NCBI GenBank assembly: GCA_018266845.1
Contig: JAFDZO010000016.1
Coordinates: 1-64,000, forward strand
Source: Bacteroidota bacterium
GTDB taxonomy: Bacteria > Bacteroidota > Ignavibacteria > Tepidaquicellales > Tepidaquicellaceae
Length of the DNA: 64,000 nt
Reading direction: 5' to 3'
The position numbers were made by a program, and so were the translations under genes. The notes below the pieces were generated by a model. The model saw only the letters and a program-made list of their open reading frames with translations, had not been told where the DNA came from and ran no database searches. The stretch's first letter is position 1. Each line of letters begins with the position of its first letter. Below, piece by piece: positions 34,691 to 43,963 of this stretch.

Positions 34691-37087
34691 TTATTTTGGC
34701 GCAGCGCCTTCTTCTTTTTTCTTTTCCTCTTCCTCGTTTCTTTTAGCTTCATCTTCGAGAATTTTTTTAATTTCATCAGGCGTTTTATTTTTAAGCATAT
34801 CTTCTAAATTTTGCTCGTTCTCTTTCTGCTTTTGTTCGCCCGGAATTTGAACTCCGTTATTAAGCGAGTCTTTTATCTGTTTTCCTGTTGAATCTAACGG
34901 AATTTTAGCGCCTGTAGAATCAAGCATCATTTTTGTTTTTAAAGAATCGGACTCGATGTTTACATCAAGAACGGCGAGCTTTTCAGTAACCTTTGCCGCG
35001 TATTCGGAAGAAGGGTATTTTTCTTTTAGTGTTTTATAAAAATATATAACGCTGTCTTTATTTCTGAAAACATTTTCATAAATCCATCCGAGTGTATATA
35101 AGGATTTAGGCACTAATTCGCTTTCGGGATATTTATCTTTTAATCCATTCAGAATATTAATGGCATCTCTGCCTGCTCCGGCAAGGAGGCGTTTTTCAGC
35201 ATCTTTATAAATTTCCTTTACAGTTTCCTCTTCAAGCTCTATAGCGGCAATCCCTAATACCTTCCTGCATTCATTTGCATAAATTGTGTTCGGATACTGC
35301 TGGATAATTTCTCTATAGAGATCATTTGCTTTTTCAGGCTCGTTGTTGTTTGCATATATTGTAGCAAGGGTATAAAGGGTTCTTGAGGCTTTATCAGTCT
35401 CTTTGAATTTATCTAAAATTACTTCAAGATAATAAACGGACGAATCTACCCGTTTTAAATCATACAAAAATAATTCTGCAAGCTCATAATAAGCATTGAA
35501 CTTGTCATCATTCGCTTTTCTTACAGCAGCAGTATCAATAGAAGGAGTTTGCAAGGTATCCGATGTCTTTACGGTTACACTGTCTTCGGTTTTCTTAATG
35601 TTCGTTTCATCTTTTTTCTTCTTTCGTTTTTCTTTTAATGTATCCGATATACCGGAAATTGAAAAATCCGGTGTCCGAATTCCTGCTCCTTTTCCATTCT
35701 CTCTGCCGTTCGGCGGAACATTCGGATTGTTATTGTTTTTATCGGGCGTAATTCCCTTTTCTTCGTTTTTATAGATACGCCTCTTTTCAAGCTCTTTGTT
35801 CTCTGTAGGGACCGTTACTTTGAACGAAGAATCAATTTTTGAATGTAATTCAAAATATCTCTTAAAAACATCTGCCTTCTTTTTGCTGTATGCAATAAAA
35901 TCAGAACCCTGATTTTCCTCCGCTGCTTTTTTGTAATTTACAAGCGCTTTAAGGTAGCTGTTCTCAACCGTTTCATAATGCTTTGCAAGATAATAATATG
36001 CATCGCTGGAGGTAACCGTACTCGGATAGTCTATTATCACATCAAAGTAACTTGTGAGAGCTTCCTTGTATTTTTTCTGAGCGTATAAATTATTTGCTAT
36101 TTCAAGTTCGGCAAGCTGTTTGTATTCGGGCTGCTCTCTGTATTTTCTTCGCAGCTTTTCAAGCTCCTCGTTTGCCTTTGCGTATTGTCTATCTTTATCA
36201 AGAGATTTTGCATGGTTTAGGCGGGCATAAAAGACTAAATCAAAATCTGAAGTAAAATCTAAAACTCTTTCAAATTCCTTTGCGGCTTTTTCAGGCTCGT
36301 ATAGAGAAAATATTCTTGCAAGGATAAACTGCTTCAGAGCTTTGTTGTCATTATCTTTAGTATATTCAATTGATTGTCTGAAATAATCAATGGCATCTTT
36401 GTAATTCTTTTTTACAAAAGAGCTTATGCCTAATTGTCCCGCAGCTTCCGAGCGGACTTCCCTGTCTTTAGCCGTTGATACGATATTCTTTAAAATAATA
36501 TCCGCTTCTTCGGTTTTGCCGAGCTTCATTTTTGTTACACCAAGATAGTACATTGCTTCATCGTATAGGCTGCTTGCAGATAAGTTGGTCAGGAATTCAT
36601 TAAACTTTCTTTCTGCCTGAAGATAATCACCGAGTAAAAAATATGATTTGCCGATAAGCAGCACGGCATCGTCAAGGTATTTGCTGTTTTTATGAAGCTG
36701 AATTACTTTTGACGCGCGCTCTATAACTTTGTTCAGCTTGTCTTTTATGTCATTGCTGATAGGGGGAGTGATGTTAAGGGAATCAAGCCTCCTGTTGAAA
36801 GATGCTACAGTGGAAGTTCTGTATAAATTATATGCTTCATCATAGTCGGATGAAGCCATAAAGTATGTATTGAAATAAGTGGAGAAGTTTTCGTTTCTGT
36901 TGCCCATGAACATAAACGAAACATAATCCTGATAGTCTTCATTTAAGGAAATATCGTAGTCCGGCTGAGGGTCTTCCTCGTCAGCTTTAGGAGTTCTTTC
37001 ATATGTTCGCTGAGTGGTATAGTTGCAGCCGGAAAAAAATATTCCCGACAATAAAAAAATAAATACCGATAGCTTAATGTATCTCAA
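34691..37087 (-). CDS. Large TPR-repeat lipoprotein
   Basis: A 798-residue lipoprotein. The signal peptide ends FFSGC with C21. Tandem TPR repeats of the BamD/YbgF type cover about 125-410 (for example AERKFNEFLTNL, DDAVLLIGKSYFLLGDYLQ) and again about 560-700 (NEPEKANDLYREIIQQYPNTIYA). A charged, low-complexity middle (about 430-530, lysine- and asparagine-rich) and a highly charged lysine- and glutamate-rich tail separate and end them. It probably acts as an outer-membrane scaffold, for example in gliding/secretion or envelope assembly; the partner is unknown. Confidence 0.88.
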   Translation of the reverse strand: MRYIKLSVFIFLLSGIFFSGCNYTTQRTYERTPKADEEDPQPDYDISLNEDYQDYVSFMFMGNRNENFSTYFNTYFMASSDYDEAYNLYRTSTVASFNRRLDSLNITPPISNDIKDKLNKVIERASKVIQLHKNSKYLDDAVLLIGKSYFLLGDYLQAERKFNEFLTNLSASSLYDEAMYYLGVTKMKLGKTEEADIILKNIVSTAKDREVRSEAAGQLGISSFVKKNYKDAIDYFRQSIEYTKDNDNKALKQFILARIFSLYEPEKAAKEFERVLDFTSDFDLVFYARLNHAKSLDKDRQYAKANEELEKLRRKYREQPEYKQLAELEIANNLYAQKKYKEALTSYFDVIIDYPSTVTSSDAYYYLAKHYETVENSYLKALVNYKKAAEENQGSDFIAYSKKKADVFKRYFELHSKIDSSFKVTVPTENKELEKRRIYKNEEKGITPDKNNNNPNVPPNGRENGKGAGIRTPDFSISGISDTLKEKRKKKKDETNIKKTEDSVTVKTSDTLQTPSIDTAAVRKANDDKFNAYYELAELFLYDLKRVDSSVYYLEVILDKFKETDKASRTLYTLATIYANNNEPEKANDLYREIIQQYPNTIYANECRKVLGIAAIELEEETVKEIYKDAEKRLLAGAGRDAINILNGLKDKYPESELVPKSLYTLGWIYENVFRNKDSVIYFYKTLKEKYPSSEYAAKVTEKLAVLDVNIESDSLKTKMMLDSTGAKIPLDSTGKQIKDSLNNGVQIPGEQKQKENEQNLEDMLKNKTPDEIKKILEDEAKRNEEEEKKKEEGAAPK

Positions 37088-37290
37088 TGTGTGTAATTAT
37101 TTATAGAAATGGTATAGAGTATCCGATATGATATATTAAATGTATGAAAACGTCTAAAGGTTCCTTTAAAATATTCGTAAACAGCTTTTAATTCAAGGCA
37201 TTAGAAGGGGGAAAACAAAAGATGTAGAGTTTTTTAATCCTACCGGTATAAAAGATTTGAAACTCTTTTTTTATATAATTAATTTTAAGT

Positions 37291-37476
37291 ATGAAAAGTG
37301 AGCTGAGAAAGTTAGAGTATTTTTCTAAAAAGTATAACTCTACGTTTGAAGAGTTTGAAAAGAAAATTAAAACTTCAAAAAAAGAAAATTTTGAAGAATG
37401 GGATGATTATATAGAGTGGAATGCCTTTCAAAATTCCTATCAGGACTTACGATCCGAAATACAGAATAAAAAATAA
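37291..37476 (+). CDS. Antitoxin-like 61-residue acidic protein
   Basis: A 61-residue charged protein (MKSELRKLEYFSKKYNSTFEEF...). The pattern KLEYFSKKYNSTFEEFEKKI followed by EEWDDYIEWNAF resembles small antitoxin-like proteins found beside toxins in several phyla; there is no DNA-binding motif. It lies 22 bases before the TIGR02391-type gene on the same strand, so it may be its partner. The classical toxin for this family is not present. Confidence 0.6.
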   Translation: MKSELRKLEYFSKKYNSTFEEFEKKIKTSKKENFEEWDDYIEWNAFQNSYQDLRSEIQNKK

Positions 37477-37498
37477 ATAACTTTTTAGGTATAATTTT

Positions 37499-38308
37499 AT
37501 GTCTATCAACATTAAAGATTACAAACCTTTTTCTTCGGAAGAACTTGAAAACATTTGTAAAATTTTGGCGGATACTAATCTTGGATTTACTGGTTCTGAA
37601 TTAAGCTATATGTTAAAGGAAGTTAGTATTGCTGACATTGATCCAAATAATACAAAGTGGAGACGATTGTTTAACGCATTTGTTGAATGGCAAAATAAAA
37701 ATAATTCAGGTTATAAGGTTCTTTCATTTATTGCTAAAGCTTTAAGTCCGAAAAGATTCGTTAATAATATGGAATTATATAGAGCCTATGAAGAAAAAAT
37801 TAATCCTATTTTAGCTTTTTATGGTTTAGAAATAAAAGATGATGGCAAATTTTATAAAGTAGAAAAAGCTAAAACATTGACAGAAGTTGAGATGAGAGTT
37901 AATAAATTAAGAAAGCACTTAGAACAGAGAAATGTTGACCCATTTATTTTAAAATATTGTAACGCTGAAATAATAAAAGATAATTATTTCCACGGTGTAT
38001 TGGAGGCAACTAAAGGTGTAGCATCATTAATAAGACAAAGAGCAATACTTGTCTCTGACGGTGCAGAATTAGTTGATGAAGCTTTTGGAGGTTCTAATCC
38101 AATTTTGAAGATTAACAAATTTGTAACAGATACAGAAAAAAGCGAACAAAGAGGATTTGTTAATTTAGCTAAAGGAATGTTTGGTACATTTAGAAATCCT
38201 ACTGCACATGCTCCAAAAATTGAATGGAATCTCTCAGAACAAGATGCATTAGATTTATTTTCTTTGGCTTCTTACATCTGCCGCAGAATTCAAAATGCAT
38301 ATAATTAA
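37499..38308 (+). CDS. TIGR02391 (Ymh) family abortive-infection-type HEPN protein
   Basis: A 269-residue protein. The N-terminal half (about 1-110) is helical with no recognised domain. The C-terminal half (about 150-269) matches the Ymh/TIGR02391 family: DNYFHGVLEATKGVASLIR, GFVNLAKGMFGTFRNPTAHAPK and SLASYICRRI. R232 and H237 form a HEPN RX4H motif (RNPTAH). Members occur in phage-defence and abortive-infection settings and are thought to be RNases. The gene shares 4 bases with the converging membrane-protein gene. Confidence 0.82.
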   Translation: MSINIKDYKPFSSEELENICKILADTNLGFTGSELSYMLKEVSIADIDPNNTKWRRLFNAFVEWQNKNNSGYKVLSFIAKALSPKRFVNNMELYRAYEEKINPILAFYGLEIKDDGKFYKVEKAKTLTEVEMRVNKLRKHLEQRNVDPFILKYCNAEIIKDNYFHGVLEATKGVASLIRQRAILVSDGAELVDEAFGGSNPILKINKFVTDTEKSEQRGFVNLAKGMFGTFRNPTAHAPKIEWNLSEQDALDLFSLASYICRRIQNAYN

Positions 38309-38913
38309 TTTTTAAAACGTGCGTTATAATTAACAATTATGTTCTCTCTAATAATTTTATACTGAAAAACACCAACAGAAATTAGAAACAATATTTCTAC
38401 TGCATTTACAATATAAAATTCAAAAGAATGCGAATACCAATATAAAAATGAATAATAGTTTCCTAAAGCAATTGAGCCAATTGATAGCATAATAAATAAT
38501 ATTATTATCGAAACGTAATTGTATTTGAGTTGAGGAGTTTTACCGTTTTCCTGTATATTTCGTAACCAATTTGAAAAATTTAATGCCTTTTCTTCCTCAA
38601 CGGCAGACATATTATGTTTGGTTAATTTGATATTAATGTTCGTTTCAATTTTCATTAAATATTTTCCGGCTCTCATCATTCTTGCCAATTCACCTAACCA
38701 TATAAATTGGACAAGACTGCAAATTATGGGAAGAAAAATAAAAAATATAACCCCTGGCAAAACAGGTCTATCCCATAGATTAAAAGCTGAACCAAGTAGA
38801 ATGCCTATTACTGTAGTACCATACCTTAATATTGAATGTTGAGTTTGAATTGCATTTTGGCATTCTGTGTGTAAAATTTTGAATTCCTCGATAGAAACAG
38901 AAATCCAATCCAT
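38305..38913 (-). CDS. Four-helix membrane protein, unknown
   Basis: A 202-residue protein with two helix pairs (about 29-75 and 127-185) separated by a cytoplasmic-type charged loop (AVEEEKALNFSNWLRN). The cytoplasmic N-terminus, SIEEFKILHTECQNAIQTQHSILRYGTTVIG, reads like small membrane effectors, and the layout is comparable to SLATT-type proteins, but I see no diagnostic motif. It converges on the TIGR02391 gene with a 4-base overlap, so the two are neighbours but not one operon. Function unknown. Confidence 0.68.
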   Translation of the reverse strand: MDWISVSIEEFKILHTECQNAIQTQHSILRYGTTVIGILLGSAFNLWDRPVLPGVIFFIFLPIICSLVQFIWLGELARMMRAGKYLMKIETNINIKLTKHNMSAVEEEKALNFSNWLRNIQENGKTPQLKYNYVSIIILFIMLSIGSIALGNYYSFLYWYSHSFEFYIVNAVEILFLISVGVFQYKIIRENIIVNYNARFKN

Positions 38914-39060
38914 GATAAATAATTATTTATTATAAAATAATAATTATTTTCAATAAATTGGAAGGGAAAAAATTTATTTCAAAATACTTGATCTAATTAT
39001 TTCTATATGAAAGTAAATAAAATCTTTGTTAGAAATTCGTAAAAAGAATCAAACACCAAT

Positions 39061-39096
39061 AAAAAAATCCCTGCCGGAAAACTCCGGCAGGGATTT
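39061..39096 (-). terminator. Strong intrinsic terminator of rpsA
   Basis: A perfect 13-bp stem (39065-39077 with 39084-39096) and a 6-nt loop. On the minus strand it runs into a seven-T tract. It lies 27 bases past the rpsA stop. Confidence 0.93.
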
Positions 39097-39122
39097 ATAT
39101 TTTTAAAGCGAACTATTTCTAA

Positions 39123-41018
39123 TTATGCTTTTGGTTCTTCTGCGGGCACTTCAGTTACAGCCGGCGCAGTCGGGTCAATGATAACAGGAGCTGCTGCTTC
39201 CTGTCCTTCTTCTCCGATGATGTCCTCAATCTTGAAATCAATCTGTTCTGCTTCGTATGTCTTTGTCTTGTCAGCTATATCTTTTGCCTGGAACTTCTTC
39301 GGAATCTTGAACTTCTCGATGTAAGCATCTATTTCGTTCTGATCTTTATCCTTTAAGTAATCAATTACCGAAAGAACGATTTTCTTATTGTTCTTATCTA
39401 CGTCAATTACTTTAGCTTTTAATGTATCGCCTGCTTTGAAAAGCTCTGCAAAGTTTCTGATATTGTTTGCAGCTAATTGTGAAGCCGGAATAAATGAATC
39501 AACTTCGTTCGGAAGCTCTACAATCAATCCTTTATCAATAGCTTTGATTATCTTTGCTTCTGCTTCTGTTCCTACTTTGTATGTATCGGAAAGTGTTTCC
39601 CATGGATTTTCAAACAACTGCTTTCTTCCAAGAGAAATTCTCTGGTTAGCTACGTCAACACCTAAGATAACAACTTCTATTTCATCGCCTACTTTGTAAT
39701 GCTCATTAATATCGAATATCTTCTTTGTCCATGATAAATCTGAAATGTGTACTAATCCGTCAACACCTTCTTCAAGCTCAACGAACACTCCGAAGCCTGT
39801 GATGTTGCAGATTTTTCCTTTGTGCTTGGTTCCTACAGGGAATCTTTCAAGCAATGACTGCCATGGGTTCGGTGTTAATTGTTTGATACCCAATGAAAGC
39901 TTTCTGTTCTCTGAATCAATTGTTAAGATTTGTGCCTCTACAACCTGTCCCATGTTTACAATCTGTGTCGGATTTGTTACGTGTTGTGTCCAGCTCATTT
40001 CGCTGATGTGAATCAAACCTTCGATACCTTTTTCGATTTCGATGAAGGCGCCGTAGTCTGTCAATGACACAACTTTACCTGATACTTTATCGCCGATTTT
40101 ATATTTATCTTTTACTGAATCCCATGGATGTGCCTGTAACTGCTTCAAGCCGAGATATACTCTCTGCTTTTCAGGGTCAAACTCAAGAACATATACTTCT
40201 ATTTCCTGGTCAAGCTTCACAACATCGGTAGGATGTGTGATTCTTCCCCATGAAAGGTCTGTGATATGAATTAAACCGTCAAGACCGCCTAAGTCAACGA
40301 ATACACCGAAGTCCGTAATAGCTTTTACGGTTGCCTTCAGAGTCATTCCTTTTTGAATGGTCTTAAGCAGTTCTTCTCTCGCTCCTGCCATACCTTCTTC
40401 GATAATGACTTTGTGAGAGATGATAATATTTTCGTTAAGGTTGTTTACTTTTATAACTTTGAATTCCATCACTTTGCCGATGTATTCATCGTAATCTCTG
40501 ATTGGCTTTGTATCAATTTGCGAGCCGGGCAGGAATGCTGAAAGTCCGCTTAAATCTACTACGAAACCACCCTTGATTCTTCTTACGCATCTTCCTTTAA
40601 CAATCGAACCGTTCTTCCATGAATCAACAATTCTATCCCACATCTTTATGGAATCAGCCTTCTTCTTCGAAAGCACCAATTGTCCTTCTTTGTCTTCAAT
40701 CTTTTCAAGGAATACTTCAATATCGTTACCGACAACTATTTCGCTCTGGTCAGAGAATTCGTTTACCGAAACTCTTCCGTCTGATTTAGAGCCGATGTCA
40801 ATCAAAACGTCATCGCCGCTTACAGATACAATTTTACCTGTAACAACTTCATTTTCTTTGATAACGCTGAAAGTTCTTTCATAGAGCTTCAGCATCTGCT
40901 CGTAATCGGCTTCGTCGTAATCGTTGCCTTTGATTTTTTTAACTTTCACAATCTGCGGTTTTACTTCATCCGTAGCTGCGCCGTTTGTTTTCTTTTCCGG
41001 TGTTAAAGTTTCACTCAT
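39123..41018 (-). CDS. rpsA: 30S ribosomal protein S1
   Basis: A 631-residue S1 with six S1 RNA-binding domains: about 52-120, 135-200, 215-290, 305-375, 390-460 and 475-545. Repeated GLIHI(S/T)(D/E)(L/M)SW motifs end domains 3-5. It helps mRNA load onto the ribosome. The N-terminal 45 residues and the acidic C-terminal tail (AAAPVIIDPTAP..) are the usual lineage-specific extensions. It lies downstream of cmk, the classic cmk-rpsA order, though almost 400 bases with hairpins separate them. AAGGAAAAAAAGAAAG precedes the ATG, an acceptable Shine-Dalgarno region. Confidence 0.96.
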   Translation of the reverse strand: MSETLTPEKKTNGAATDEVKPQIVKVKKIKGNDYDEADYEQMLKLYERTFSVIKENEVVTGKIVSVSGDDVLIDIGSKSDGRVSVNEFSDQSEIVVGNDIEVFLEKIEDKEGQLVLSKKKADSIKMWDRIVDSWKNGSIVKGRCVRRIKGGFVVDLSGLSAFLPGSQIDTKPIRDYDEYIGKVMEFKVIKVNNLNENIIISHKVIIEEGMAGAREELLKTIQKGMTLKATVKAITDFGVFVDLGGLDGLIHITDLSWGRITHPTDVVKLDQEIEVYVLEFDPEKQRVYLGLKQLQAHPWDSVKDKYKIGDKVSGKVVSLTDYGAFIEIEKGIEGLIHISEMSWTQHVTNPTQIVNMGQVVEAQILTIDSENRKLSLGIKQLTPNPWQSLLERFPVGTKHKGKICNITGFGVFVELEEGVDGLVHISDLSWTKKIFDINEHYKVGDEIEVVILGVDVANQRISLGRKQLFENPWETLSDTYKVGTEAEAKIIKAIDKGLIVELPNEVDSFIPASQLAANNIRNFAELFKAGDTLKAKVIDVDKNNKKIVLSVIDYLKDKDQNEIDAYIEKFKIPKKFQAKDIADKTKTYEAEQIDFKIEDIIGEEGQEAAAPVIIDPTAPAVTEVPAEEPKA

Positions 41019-41413
41019 TTTAATTTTTACTTCTTTCTTTTTTTCCTTCGGAACTTTTGGCAGAAATATTCTGCAATCCTTGTTTTAGATTTTGTTAAAA
41101 AATTCCAAAGGGTTTAATTTAATTAATCCCCGCTTTACCGGGCTTATGTTAGTATTGGGTAGTGAGTACTGTGTATTGAGAAAATACTCAACCAATTCTA
41201 AAATCTTTCAGTCTGTTCCCCTCCTTTTCAAGCTACCGCTTATCAGAGTCCCGCTTTAGCGGGAGAGGGGTTAGGGGTGGTTAACTCCCAAACTTCTCTT
41301 TCCCAAGCTCCTGCTTTGGAAAGCCGTATGAAGCGAAGCTCCGCTTCGCAAAAATTTGTCTATTTATCTAAGGCAATCACCTGGCAGCTATTAACCGGCA
41401 ACTGATAACTAAA
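41019..41413. other. Hairpin-rich gap between cmk and rpsA
   Basis: No gene is seen in these 395 bases. They hold a 6-bp hairpin near rpsA (41060-41074, gcagaa/ttctgc), a degenerate cccgctttaccggg (41128-41141), and three strong hairpins at 41249-41264, 41298-41323 and 41333-41349 described separately. Between them are short repeats such as ggttaggggtgg. The rpsA promoter should lie at its right-hand part or within cmk. Confidence 0.6.
41249..41349. repeat. Three short hairpins with tiny loops
   Basis: Hairpin 1: 41249-41255 with 41258-41264, 7 bp, loop TT. Hairpin 2: 41298-41308 with 41313-41323, 10 of 11 pairs, loop TCCT. Hairpin 3: 41333-41339 with 41343-41349, 7 bp, loop TCC. The stems are unrelated in sequence, but loops and flanks are alike and match hairpins at 43.25-43.62 kb. 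The loops are too small and uniform to be chance. Confidence 0.7.
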
Positions 41414-42070
41414 TTACTTCGGCACAATCTTCCTATAAATACACTCCACCTGCTCCTCGATAATCATATTCGTAGTATCCACCTCAATAGCATCGTCTGC
41501 TTTTCGCAAGGGGCTTTCCTCCCTTTTTGTATCCACTTCATCGCGTTTGCGAAGCTCTTTCACGATTCTGTCAATCGCTATTTCCTGACCAAGGTCTCTG
41601 AAATCCTGCTGCCTTCTTGCCGCGCGCGTTTTAATATCGCACACAAGAAAAAATTTATACTGCGCCTCAGGAAAAACCACTGTTCCAATATCCCTGCCGT
41701 CCATTACAACGCTGTTGGTAAGAGAGTATTCCCTCTGCTTTGCAACAAGTATTTCCCTCACTTCTTTTATTGCGCTCACTGCGCTTACGTTTGCAGTAAC
41801 GTCAATATTTCTTATAGGGGAAGTAACGTCTTCTCCGTTCAGCAATACCTGCTCGTCCTGCAAAACTATGTCTAAAGTTTTTGCAAGCTCGATTATTTTT
41901 TCAGTTTCGGCTGCCGGGATTTTGTTTTTAAGAACGCTGTATGTAACGGCGCGGTACATTGCGCCGCTATCTATGTAAAGATAGTTTAATCTTTTGGCAA
42001 GGAGTTTGGCTGTGGTGCTCTTACCTGTCCCTGAGGGACCATCAATTGCGACAACTGTAAATTCGCTCAC
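41414..42070 (-). CDS. cmk: Cytidylate kinase
   Basis: A 218-residue CMP/dCMP kinase. The P-loop is IDGPSGTGKSTTAK (9-22). DSGAMYRAVTY, VVMDGRDIGTVVFPEA and RRQQDF..LGQ complete the site. It converts CMP and dCMP to diphosphates with ATP. It precedes rpsA on the same strand, as in many bacteria. Start ATG (42068-42070) with AGGTTT-like upstream bases only, so the Shine-Dalgarno sequence is weak. Confidence 0.96.
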   Translation of the reverse strand: MSEFTVVAIDGPSGTGKSTTAKLLAKRLNYLYIDSGAMYRAVTYSVLKNKIPAAETEKIIELAKTLDIVLQDEQVLLNGEDVTSPIRNIDVTANVSAVSAIKEVREILVAKQREYSLTNSVVMDGRDIGTVVFPEAQYKFFLVCDIKTRAARRQQDFRDLGQEIAIDRIVKELRKRDEVDTKREESPLRKADDAIEVDTTNMIIEEQVECIYRKIVPK

Positions 42071-42172
42071 AAATTATAAATACAATTTTTCGGAAACCTT
42101 AAATTTAACAATTATTTATGAGAATTTCAAGGGAAGGCAGGGGGTGAAAAAACAACTCATTTCATTAATTCA

Positions 42173-43024
42173 TTAACGATTTTGGATATTATAAATTCCT
42201 CGTATTTCTATTTTTTCATAATTTGAGCGCGGGTAATGTACCGAATCACTTTTAATCTCAAATTCTTTTTCGAGAATATATATATCATATGTTTTTTTAT
42301 CAGGGTAAGATTGTGGAACAGGTCTCCCAAAATTAAGTGCATCTCCTGTACTCATTTCCACAACATATTTATATTTACCTTTTTCCTGAACAGCATAATC
42401 TGGTCCTATAAAATCTGCGCCCATAGAAATTATTGTGTCACCCGGTTTGAAAGAAGGACCTTCCCCCCTTGTTCCGCAAATGCCTCCCAAACTTTCCAAA
42501 ACCCATTTAGCATCTGTGAATTTATAAGTGTTGCCCCAAAATTCATTGAACAAACTATTAAAAGTAAAAGATGAATTATTTATCAGCTTAAATGCTGGCT
42601 CACTACCAATTAATTCGGGCCAATGCGGAATTATCTCTACTTCTGAAGGCGCTTTATAATAACGCAATACAGTAATGTTAGTCAGAATAATTCTGTTATA
42701 TTCCAATTTTATCAGTACTTCACTTTCATCTCCTTTTAGTTGAAATTCATAGTCAAATTCTTTCCATACGTTATCATTGTTCGAGTACAGAACTACAAAT
42801 TGATTTTCAGGAAAAAGTTTGAGGCTGTCTTTAAAAAGTTCTCCATTAGGTAATTTAAAAAGGGAACTAATTTTAACTAGAGTGTCTCCCCCGGAAACAA
42901 GAAAAATTTTATATGAATTTAGATTTATATAAATATCGTCTTTAGTTTGTTGAATGGAAAGGGGAGTTTTTGCCGGAATGATATTTGTGAGGGCTAAAAG
43001 AAAAATTACGATTAGCTTTTTCAT
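42173..43024 (-). CDS. Exported protein of unknown function
   Basis: A 283-residue protein with a signal peptide (about 1-18, ending IIPAK). The mature part is beta-rich, with GGDTLVKISSLF and KYKYVVEMSTGDALNFG. It has one possible disulfide partner only (C183 in GGICGTRGEG), so no disulfide is expected within the chain. No sorting tail or lipobox is seen. It stands alone between cmk and the 1.1-kb hairpin region. I do not recognise it. Confidence 0.68.
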   Translation of the reverse strand: MKKLIVIFLLALTNIIPAKTPLSIQQTKDDIYINLNSYKIFLVSGGDTLVKISSLFKLPNGELFKDSLKLFPENQFVVLYSNNDNVWKEFDYEFQLKGDESEVLIKLEYNRIILTNITVLRYYKAPSEVEIIPHWPELIGSEPAFKLINNSSFTFNSLFNEFWGNTYKFTDAKWVLESLGGICGTRGEGPSFKPGDTIISMGADFIGPDYAVQEKGKYKYVVEMSTGDALNFGRPVPQSYPDKKTYDIYILEKEFEIKSDSVHYPRSNYEKIEIRGIYNIQNR

Positions 43025-43251
43025 AATATAAATCTACTTATAATTTTAGAAAATTCCAACTTTATTTTGCTTTGGAAAATGTAATTAGCATTTCTTTTAA
43101 TGAAAAATAATAAAACAATGTGAAGAGACAATCTTTTAGGAGAAAAAAAATTATTGACTTGTAAATTTTTCTGCCTGTCCCAAACTTGATGCGGGGAGCG
43201 GTATTGTTTTGACACCGCCCCCTCAGTCCCTCCCGATTACATTGGGACAAG

Positions 43252-43620
43252 CTCTCCTTAAGAAAGGAGAGGGAAGACATGCGAAGTGTCCCTCGTTCCG
43301 ATGCTCCAGCTTCGGAACGTAAATCAAACCGACCATTAAAAATTGGAGTTTGTTCCGCACTTGATGCGGGATTAAGAAAATTACAAGAAAAAGCGTAAGC
43401 CAGAAAAACTGTTTGAGTCCGCTTGAAAAATGGCGAGCTGAGTTTACGAAGTCCCGCTTCAGCGGGATTTTTTTCGAGCAGCTTTTTCGCTGAAATTTTT
43501 AGCTAAATTTTTTCTCCTTGCGAAGCTCTTGCATCGCGAGGAATATGTTTTATGAAACTCCGCTTCATAACAAAACAGAGTTTTGTGGGCACTTTCCGTC
43601 CCAAACGGAGTTTGGGACGG
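43252..43620. repeat. Cluster of short hairpins with TCC/GGA-type loops
   Basis: In order: 43252-43259/43264-43271 (8 bp, loop AAGA); 43294-43301/43312-43319 (8 bp, loop with CTCC); 43355-43359/43365-43369; 43452-43458/43461-43467 (7 bp, loop TC, then T7); 43520-43526/43531-43537 (one mismatch, loop TCTT); 43550-43556/43564-43570 (core CTCCG); 43570-43576/43580-43586 (loop AGA); 43595-43606/43610-43621 (12 bp, loop GGA). Stem sequences differ but loop and core recur; the last two pairs abut. They resemble the set at 41.25-41.35 kb. Confidence 0.68.
43452..43474 (+). terminator. Terminator-like hairpin with T7
   Basis: A 7-bp G-C-rich stem (43452-43458 with 43461-43467), a 2-nt loop, and seven Ts. 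It has the form of an intrinsic terminator, but no plus-strand gene precedes it within 500 bases, so it may simply be one of the repeated hairpins. Confidence 0.4.
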
Positions 43621-43963
43621 AGAACCTTCAATTACCCTTTGACTTTTAACACAGGCTCCCCGGTTTGGAACGGAAAATAGAGAATGCTATGTATTTTGAA
43701 GAAACAATATTAATCCACCTCGCAAAAGACGGGGAATCTAAAAGTGAAAAAAATGAATTAGTGAGTTTTAGAGCTTTTGGAGTTTTCGTGGTGAAGGAAT
43801 CAAAAAAAATTTTCCTATTACTACTAATAGGCAGCTTTTGCTTTACTTCTTCATCCGGTTTACTTAAATTAACTAAGCAGTTTTTCCTGTCAGGTAAAGC
43901 GCGCAAAAACGTTCTTAAAAATTCGAAAAATCGAAATTGAAAAAACAATAATTTAGCCGAAAA

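Noticed and set aside
43665-43940. 91-codon open frame on the plus strand, and a 100-codon frame on the minus strand over the same bases
   Set aside because: No Shine-Dalgarno sequence, neighbours or recognisable domain; composition is that of the surrounding repeat-rich region and the two overlap almost fully.
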